A stretch of 38,825 nt of DNA from Anaeromicrobium sediminis (GTDB taxonomy: Bacteria > Bacillota > Clostridia > Peptostreptococcales > Thermotaleaceae), in assembly GCF_002270055.1 (NCBI RefSeq), contig NZ_NIBG01000014.1:1-38825 (forward strand), written 5' to 3'. Position numbers and translations under genes: made by a program. Under the pieces are notes generated by a model. The model was given only the letters and a program-made list of their open reading frames with translations, had not been told where the DNA came from and did not search any database. Position 1 is the stretch's first letter. The number at the start of each line of letters is the position of its first letter. Shown in pieces: positions 34,261 to 38,825 of the stretch.

Positions 34261-35619
34261 TTAACCAATACCGCCATAGAAGATTCCAAGAATATATACA
34301 ATAATTGTAAGGCCACAGAATACGTATTTAGTCATAGGCTCAAACCATGTTCCAATCTCTTTTCCTCGTCCTAATTGAACCTGCTCTCTAGCAAATTTAA
34401 CTCCACAAACCCAAAAGAACACAATTCCTGCAAGTAATGCCCCTAAAGGAATAACATAGATTGATATAACATCCATCCAAGCTCCAAGCTTGTCACCACT
34501 TTCAAGCATGACGCCAACTCCAGCACCAATGATTGCCATAATGGCTACTGAAGTGCCCCTTGAAAGATTGAATCTTTGTTGCAATGCCTCAATAGGTGTC
34601 TCAAATAAATTCATTAACGAACTTATACCAGCAAACAATACTGCTACAAAGAATAAAATGGAAAACATTTGACCCATAGGCATCATTTTAAATACATTTG
34701 GCATAGTAATAAACATAAGGGGTGGCCCCGCTGCTGGATCCATATTAAAGGCAAATACAGATGGTATGATCACAAGGGCCGCTAACATGGCTGCACAAGT
34801 GTCGAAAAAGGCAACATGCTTTGCACAAGCCACAATATCTTCAGTTTTTTTCAAATAACTCCCATAAACAACCGTTCCAGAACCTGCTAACGAAAGGGAG
34901 AAAAAGGCCTGTCCTAAAGCATATACCCATGTTTTGGGATCTTTTAAAAACTCCCATTTAGGTACAAATAAATATTTGTATCCTTCTATTGCCCCTGGTA
35001 AGGTTGCCACACGAATTGCAAGTACAATGAACAAAAAGAAAAAAGCAGGCATCATAACTTTATTAGCCTTTTCAATTCCTTTCCCCACACCCATAAGCAT
35101 AATGATAAATGTTATTGCCAAGCCAGCGAAATGCCAACCTAAACTTCCAAATTCACCAGCAATTTCACCAAAATAAGCTGCACTATCTACTGTTGATGTT
35201 ACCGTTCCTGTGATAGCTCCTACAGTAAACCTAAGAATCCAACCTACAACAACTGCATATCCAATTGCAATTCCCAATGAACCGATTACTGGAATAAGTC
35301 CTAATAAATCTCCGTTTTTCTTGCTTCTTCTCTCAAAGGCTTTTTTAAAGGCACCCAAAGGACCTGTGCCCATGGCTCTACCAAATGACATTTCTCCTAT
35401 AACACCAGTAAAACCAATAACTAAGACGAAGATAAAATAAGGAACTAAAAAGGCTGCACCACCAAATTGTCCTACCCGGTAAGGGAACATCCATATATTT
35501 CCCATTCCTACTGCCGAACCAATGCACGCTAGAATAAACCCTATTTGGGAATTAAACGTTTCACGATTAGTCGTTTCCCCATTTTTGTCAACAACGTTTT
35601 TCACATGGTTATCTGCCAT
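34261..35619 (-). CDS. Na+-dependent amino-acid transporter (NSS/SNF family), probable tryptophan symporter
   Basis: 452 residues, about 11-12 membrane helices. Helix 1 carries the family motif IGSAVGMGNIWMFPYRVGQF, with the unwound Na+/substrate site of LeuT-type transporters, and helices 6 and 8 are recognisable (GQAFFSLSLAGSGTVVYG, LFAGISSLMNLFETPIE). The ATG at 35637 lacks a ribosome binding site; the ATG at 35619 has GAGGTG. It follows the tryptophanase gene by about 100 nt on the same strand. NSS tryptophan transporters (TnaT) are known partners of tryptophanase, so tryptophan uptake is inferred from position. Confidence 0.88.
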   Translation of the reverse strand: MADNHVKNVVDKNGETTNRETFNSQIGFILACIGSAVGMGNIWMFPYRVGQFGGAAFLVPYFIFVLVIGFTGVIGEMSFGRAMGTGPLGAFKKAFERRSKKNGDLLGLIPVIGSLGIAIGYAVVVGWILRFTVGAITGTVTSTVDSAAYFGEIAGEFGSLGWHFAGLAITFIIMLMGVGKGIEKANKVMMPAFFFLFIVLAIRVATLPGAIEGYKYLFVPKWEFLKDPKTWVYALGQAFFSLSLAGSGTVVYGSYLKKTEDIVACAKHVAFFDTCAAMLAALVIIPSVFAFNMDPAAGPPLMFITMPNVFKMMPMGQMFSILFFVAVLFAGISSLMNLFETPIEALQQRFNLSRGTSVAIMAIIGAGVGVMLESGDKLGAWMDVISIYVIPLGALLAGIVFFWVCGVKFAREQVQLGRGKEIGTWFEPMTKYVFCGLTIIVYILGIFYGGIG

Positions 35620-35682
35620 GTATTCACCTCTTTTCATAAGATTTTTCTATTTGCCACAAATTCAATTATATCAAATACAAAG

Positions 35683-35719
35683 AACACCTGCATCATTATA
35701 ATGATGCAGGTGTTTTTTT
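35683..35719. terminator. Perfect 32-bp palindromic hairpin between tnaA and the symporter gene
   Basis: AACACCTGCATCATTA and TAATGATGCAGGTGTT are perfect 16-nt arms. The run of seven T lies on the plus strand; on the minus strand, in which both genes are read, the tail is only TTCTTTGTATTTG. Thus it is a good terminator only for rightward RNA. For tnaA it is more likely a partial terminator or mRNA-stabilising stem. Confidence 0.7.
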
Positions 35720-35720
35720 A

Positions 35721-37106
35721 TTACTCCTCTATTGGTTCCAGACTTGCTTGGAAATGTCTAAGAATTGGTGGCTCCCATGTAATTTTATATCCTTTTACTT
35801 CACTAGCTCTTTCTTTAATATTAATTAATGCATCTGCCATAATGTCTATATGAGCTTGTGTATACACACGACGTGGAATTGCTAAACGTGTAAACTCAAA
35901 GTCAGCATGTAATTGCTCTCCAGTATCAGGATCATTTCCTAACATATAAGATCCAATATCACATGAACGAATTCCGGCTTCTTTATAAAGCTCAATAGCA
36001 AGCGCTTGACCTGGAAACTCATTATAAGGAATATGTGGGAACATAGACTTAGCATCTACAAATACACCATGACCACCTACTGGTGATTGATATGCAATCC
36101 CTGCTTCATCAAGACGAGCTGCAAGGTATTCCATTTGTCCAATACGATATCTAAGGTAGTTTTCATCAAGTCCTTCATAAAGACCTATTGCTAAACACTC
36201 AAGGTCACGACCTGAAAGACCACCATATGTAACGAAACCTTCAAAAGAGATTGTACGACCTTTACAAGCTTGGAATAATTCCTCATCATCTTTGATACCA
36301 AGTAAACCACCCATATTTACGATAGTGTCCTTCTTAGCACTCATTGTAAACATGTCCGCATAACTAAATACCTCTTTAATAATCTCTTTTATTGATGTAT
36401 TCTCATAACCTGGCTCACGTTGTTTTATAAAGAAAGCATTTTCTGCATAACGTGCAGCATCAATGCAGAATTTAATACCATATTTTTTACAAATATCTGC
36501 TGTTTCTCTAACGTTTTGAGCAGCTACAGGCTGACCACCTGCAGAGTTATTTGTTATTGTCATGATAACAAGACCAATTTTGTCTGCACCATGTTCTTTT
36601 ATTAAAGACTCTAATTTCTCAACGTCCATATTTCCTTTGAAAGGTACTCTTTTTGCTGGATCTGCAGCTTCTGGAACTACACAGTCGATAGCTCTTGCTC
36701 CAGCTAACTCAACATGTGCTCTTGTTGTATCAAAGTGCATATTAGAGATAGAATATTTTCCCTCTCCCATTAATAGTGCAAAAAGAACCTTCTCAGCTGC
36801 ACGACCTTGGTGAACCGGTTGGATATACTTATAGCCAAAAATGTCTTGCGCTGCTTCTACTAGTTTGAAGTAACTTGATGCACCTGCATAAGCTTCGTCG
36901 CCTTTCATAACGCCAGCCCACTGATCTTGACTCATTGCATTTGTTCCGCTATCTGTCAATAAATCGATATAAACATCTTCTCCTTTAAGATTAAACAGAT
37001 TATATTTTGCTTCTGCAATCTTTTGTTCTCTTTCCTCTCTAGTAAGCATTTTGATAGTCTCTACCATCTTAATTCTGAATGGTTCTGGTATGTATTTTAT
37101 TCCCAC
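35721..37106 (-). CDS. tnaA: Tryptophanase (tryptophan indole-lyase)
   Basis: 461 residues, normal length. PLP fold type I; the Schiff-base Lys is K259 in [49 protein letters not shown] and [10 protein letters not shown] follow the family. It splits L-tryptophan into indole, pyruvate and ammonia. The close relative tyrosine phenol-lyase has an Arg (MERG) where this protein reads CDIG, with Ile as in tryptophanase, and the [16 protein letters not shown] loop is also tryptophanase-like. An ATG at 37121 lies inside the ribosome binding site region; GGAGGG is 7 nt before the GTG at 37106, which is taken as start. No TnaC-type leader peptide with Trp is present. Confidence 0.93.
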   Translation of the reverse strand: MGIKYIPEPFRIKMVETIKMLTREEREQKIAEAKYNLFNLKGEDVYIDLLTDSGTNAMSQDQWAGVMKGDEAYAGASSYFKLVEAAQDIFGYKYIQPVHQGRAAEKVLFALLMGEGKYSISNMHFDTTRAHVELAGARAIDCVVPEAADPAKRVPFKGNMDVEKLESLIKEHGADKIGLVIMTITNNSAGGQPVAAQNVRETADICKKYGIKFCIDAARYAENAFFIKQREPGYENTSIKEIIKEVFSYADMFTMSAKKDTIVNMGGLLGIKDDEELFQACKGRTISFEGFVTYGGLSGRDLECLAIGLYEGLDENYLRYRIGQMEYLAARLDEAGIAYQSPVGGHGVFVDAKSMFPHIPYNEFPGQALAIELYKEAGIRSCDIGSYMLGNDPDTGEQLHADFEFTRLAIPRRVYTQAHIDIMADALINIKERASEVKGYKITWEPPILRHFQASLEPIEE

Positions 37107-37223
37107 AATAAAACCCTCCATTTTCTATTTTTATTTTTTTATATTTTTATTTTTTAAACCTAATCATAATGATTTAGGATTTTAGACTATTATAGTTAAC
37201 TTTCTTATCCATCCCTCGATACA

Positions 37224-37252
37224 ATATTATCACCGTTATAAATTTTCGTCAA
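37224..37252 (-). promoter_or_regulatory. tnaA promoter
   Basis: Minus strand -35 TTGACG (37252-37247), 17-nt spacer, -10 TAATAT (37229-37224). The predicted start is near 37217, giving a leader of about 110 nt. The leader holds an imperfect hairpin (CCTAAATCA/TGATTAGG) and no Trp-bearing short ORF. Confidence 0.75.
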
Positions 37253-37260
37253 GGATTTTT

Positions 37261-37292
37261 ATTAAATATTCTTAATTGTAAGAATATTTAAT
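37261..37292. promoter_or_regulatory. 32-bp inverted repeat upstream of the tnaA promoter
   Basis: ATTAAATATTCTTA, spacer ATTG, TAAGAATATTTAAT: perfect 14-nt arms. The centre is about 60 bp upstream of the predicted tnaA start, directly next to the -35, a place suited to an activator. There is no T-tract, so it is not a terminator. Confidence 0.6.
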
Positions 37293-37427
37293 CATGTCCC
37301 CATTGATAATTTGCTAATAATTTAGTGTTTTTTTATTGTTTTTTCATTTCAAGGCTATTCCAGTTCATATTCGCCCGATTTTTTCTATTTGTTTTTATGT
37401 TTCACTGCAAATCATCAATATATTTTT

Positions 37428-37439
37428 TTATCATGATAA
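37428..37439. promoter_or_regulatory. Palindromic operator copy 1 (TTATCATGATAA)
   Basis: Perfect 12-bp palindrome; an identical copy lies 56 bp to the right, at the regulator promoter. Confidence 0.55.
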
Positions 37440-37469
37440 TAATTTATTTTTATGCCTTTTCTTATAGTA

Positions 37470-37498
37470 TTGCATTTTTTCTATTATCATGATAATGT
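37470..37498 (+). promoter_or_regulatory. Probable promoter of the YheO-type regulator with operator copy 2
   Basis: -35 TTGCAT (37470-37475), 17-nt spacer, -10 TAATGT (37493-37498). The second TTATCATGATAA (37484-37495) overlaps the -10, so a bound protein should block this promoter. A further inverted repeat, TACTATA/TATAGTA, lies at 37498-37516. Confidence 0.5.
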
Positions 37499-37565
37499 AC
37501 TATATATGTTATAGTATATTTTTCCTAAAGCATTTCAATAAGAAGAATAAAAGTAGGTGGATAAA

Positions 37566-38249
37566 ATGAACCAAACTATGCTAAAGCAATATAGCGTTCT
37601 TGTAGAATTTTTGGGCAAGACCTTAGGTCCTGACTACGAAGTAGCCCTTCATGATATAGGCGATTATACCAATTCTATAGTAGCCATCGCCAACGGTCAT
37701 ATTAGCGGTCGAACTATTGGCGCTCCAATGACAAATCTAGGCTTAAATGTAATTTCAGATAAAAGCTATAAAAATAAAGACTATAAACTCAACTACAACG
37801 GAGTCTCTAAAGATCAAAGGATTTTGAGATCTTCAACCATGTTTATTAAAGATGAGAACGAAGAATTAGTAGGCATGTTATGTATTAACTTTGACGACAA
37901 AAGATACGTAGACATTACCAATCAAATATTAAAGTTATGCCATCCTGATGAATTAATTGAACAAAATAGTACTTATGAATCTGTAAGTTCTATTGCAGCT
38001 GAAGCTGAAAGTTTCTCGGGTTCCATTACCGAAGTAACCACCAACGCATTAAAAAAAATATCATCAGATAATAACATTCCAATTGATCGCTTAACCCAGG
38101 ATGAACGCTTACACATCGTAGATATTTTAAACCAGAAGGGTATATTCATGCTAAAAGGTGCCGTAAGTGAAGTTGCAAAACAGCTCCATTGTTCAGAACC
38201 CAGTATCTATAGATACCTAAGTAAGCTCAATAAAGTTAAAGAAGATTAA
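37566..38249 (+). CDS. YheO-type transcriptional regulator (PAS_6 plus HTH_22)
   Basis: 227 residues. Residues about 5-115 form a YheO-like PAS domain (EFLGKTLGPDYEVALHDIGD and ISGRTIGAPMTNLGL). The C-terminal 160-225 is an HTH of the HTH_22 type (LTQDERLHIVDILNQKGIFM and AVSEVAKQLHCSEPSIYRYL). An in-frame GTG at 37557 is part of the AGGTGG ribosome binding site; the ATG at 37566 is the start. It is divergent from tnaA with operator-like palindromes between them, so control of tryptophan use and of itself is likely. The ligand of the PAS domain is unknown. Confidence 0.9.
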   Translation: MNQTMLKQYSVLVEFLGKTLGPDYEVALHDIGDYTNSIVAIANGHISGRTIGAPMTNLGLNVISDKSYKNKDYKLNYNGVSKDQRILRSSTMFIKDENEELVGMLCINFDDKRYVDITNQILKLCHPDELIEQNSTYESVSSIAAEAESFSGSITEVTTNALKKISSDNNIPIDRLTQDERLHIVDILNQKGIFMLKGAVSEVAKQLHCSEPSIYRYLSKLNKVKED

Positions 38250-38261
38250 AAAAAAATAATA

Positions 38262-38297
38262 AAAAAAAGAATCCTTATTTAAAGGATTCTTTTTTTA
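38262..38297. terminator. Bidirectional terminator between regulator and tRNA-Arg
   Basis: AAAGAATCCTT and AAGGATTCTTT stem with an A-run on the left and a T-run on the right. Confidence 0.9.
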
Positions 38298-38300
38298 TTC

Positions 38301-38377
38301 TGGCGCGCCATGAGGGACTCGAACCCCCAACCAACTGGTTCGAAGCCAGCTACTCTATCCGATTGAGCTAATAGCGC
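38301..38377 (-). tRNA. tRNA-Arg (UCG)
   Basis: 77 nt with encoded CCA. Acceptor GCGCTAT pairs with ATGGCGC (one G-U), discriminator G. The anticodon loop CTTCGAA gives UCG. D and T arms are regular (GGTTCGAGTCC). Confidence 0.95.
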
Positions 38378-38407
38378 ATACATTTGTTTTTCATACCGAT
38401 ACATTAT

Positions 38408-38436
38408 ATTATAAACAAAGAAAAATACAAATTCAA
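38408..38436 (-). promoter_or_regulatory. Promoter of tRNA-Arg
   Basis: Minus strand -35 TTGAAT (38436-38431), 17-nt spacer, -10 TATAAT (38413-38408); the mature tRNA begins about 30 nt downstream. The Arg gene is therefore a separate unit from Gly and Lys. Confidence 0.65.
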
Positions 38437-38587
38437 GACCAAAATTTCTTTTTTACAATATTTTATAACAAACTTTATTTTACCATATTTCCCTACATAT
38501 AGCATTCCTTTTCTTGCACATTAAAATCTTTAATTATCTTCTTATATTATATTAATATTATCTATAATTCATTCTTTTTTATGCAAT

Positions 38588-38626
38588 AAAAAAGCCCTAA
38601 GCCAGTATCCTTAACCAACTTAAGAC
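38588..38626 (-). terminator. Terminator of the Lys-Gly tRNA unit
   Basis: Minus-strand GTCTTAAG and CTTAGGGC pair over 8 bp with two G-U, then TTTTTT. It lies just after tRNA-Gly. Confidence 0.6.
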
Positions 38627-38639
38627 CTCATGTATGTAT

Positions 38640-38713
38640 TGGAGCGGATGATGAGAATCGAACTCACATAACCAGCTTGGAAGGCTGGAGTTTTACCACT
38701 AAACTACATCCGC
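38640..38713 (-). tRNA. tRNA-Gly (UCC)
   Basis: 74 nt with encoded CCA. Acceptor GCGGATG pairs with CATCCGC, discriminator U. The anticodon loop CTTCCAA gives UCC. The T arm contains GTTCGATTC. Confidence 0.95.
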
Positions 38714-38749
38714 ATACTTTAATCATGAAAATTTTATATTTTGTGTAAA

Positions 38750-38825
38750 TGGTGACCCATCCGCGGCTCGAACGCGGGACACCTTGATTAAAAGTCAAGT
38801 GCTCTACCAACTGAGCTAATGGGTC
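38750..38825 (-). tRNA. tRNA-Lys (UUU)
   Basis: 76 nt with encoded CCA. Acceptor GACCCAT pairs with ATGGGTC, discriminator A. The anticodon loop CTTTTAA gives UUU. The 5' end coincides with the last base of the window, so the gene is just complete. Confidence 0.95.

Noticed and set aside
35721-37106. Tyrosine phenol-lyase instead of tryptophanase
   Set aside because: The phenol-binding Arg segment (MERG) is CDIG here, and the surrounding loop follows tryptophanase.
37174-37212. Short ORF of 12 codons in the tnaA leader as a TnaC-like peptide
   Set aside because: It has no Trp codon, and the GAGGG touches its ATG, leaving no spacing.

Overview
The window is AT-rich, densely packed DNA that looks like the chromosome of an anaerobic, monoderm member of the Clostridia. 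The signs are strong AGGAGG/GGGGTG ribosome binding sites, several TTG and GTG starts, a Gram-positive type IV pilus locus with no secretin, a tryptophanase/Na+ symporter pair, an Fe-dependent alcohol dehydrogenase, and low-GC tRNAs with encoded CCA ends. No insertion sequence, phage gene or CRISPR array was seen.

Region 1 (1-12.7 kb, all minus strand) is a type IV pilus operon in the order pilB-pilT-pilC-pilA-pilD-pilM-pilN-pilO-pilV-like-pilX-like-pilW-like-VWA protein; the last gene runs off the left edge. It starts from a good sigma-A promoter (12668-12697). That promoter is followed by a compact leader that can fold as an H-type pseudoknot, then an intrinsic terminator, then pilB, which is riboswitch architecture. 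PilB also carries an MshEN-type repeat expected to bind c-di-GMP.

Region 2 (12.7-25.3 kb) is metabolic and house-keeping DNA: a probable crp-adh-polysaccharide deacetylase-DUF1904 unit (minus); a divergent ferredoxin with a Crp/Fnr-type palindrome at its promoter; a secreted GH26-like glycosidase; a LUD protein; a long rod-like RNA candidate (19320-19476) ahead of a small Cys-rich protein; a PLP-enzyme/GNAT fusion; a secreted transglutaminase-like protein with a Nudix hydrolase; a zinc-ribbon protein; a UBA-like protein; YjfB with a structured leader; and a DUF1461 membrane protein.

Region 3 (25.3-33.6 kb) holds an MBL-fold hydrolase and a three-gene operon that is the strongest candidate here for an undescribed system. 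It encodes a 1619-residue protein joining HD, helical-repeat, NMN-adenylyltransferase-like, GNAT-like and phosphoribosyltransferase-like parts, then a divergent malate/lactate dehydrogenase-like protein, then an iron-sulfur flavoprotein-like protein.

Region 4 (33.6-38.8 kb) has an XRE repressor, a tryptophan utilisation pair (NSS symporter and tryptophanase) divergent from a YheO-type regulator with well-formed operators between them, and three tRNA genes (Arg-UCG, Gly-UCC, Lys-UUU) on the minus strand at the right edge.
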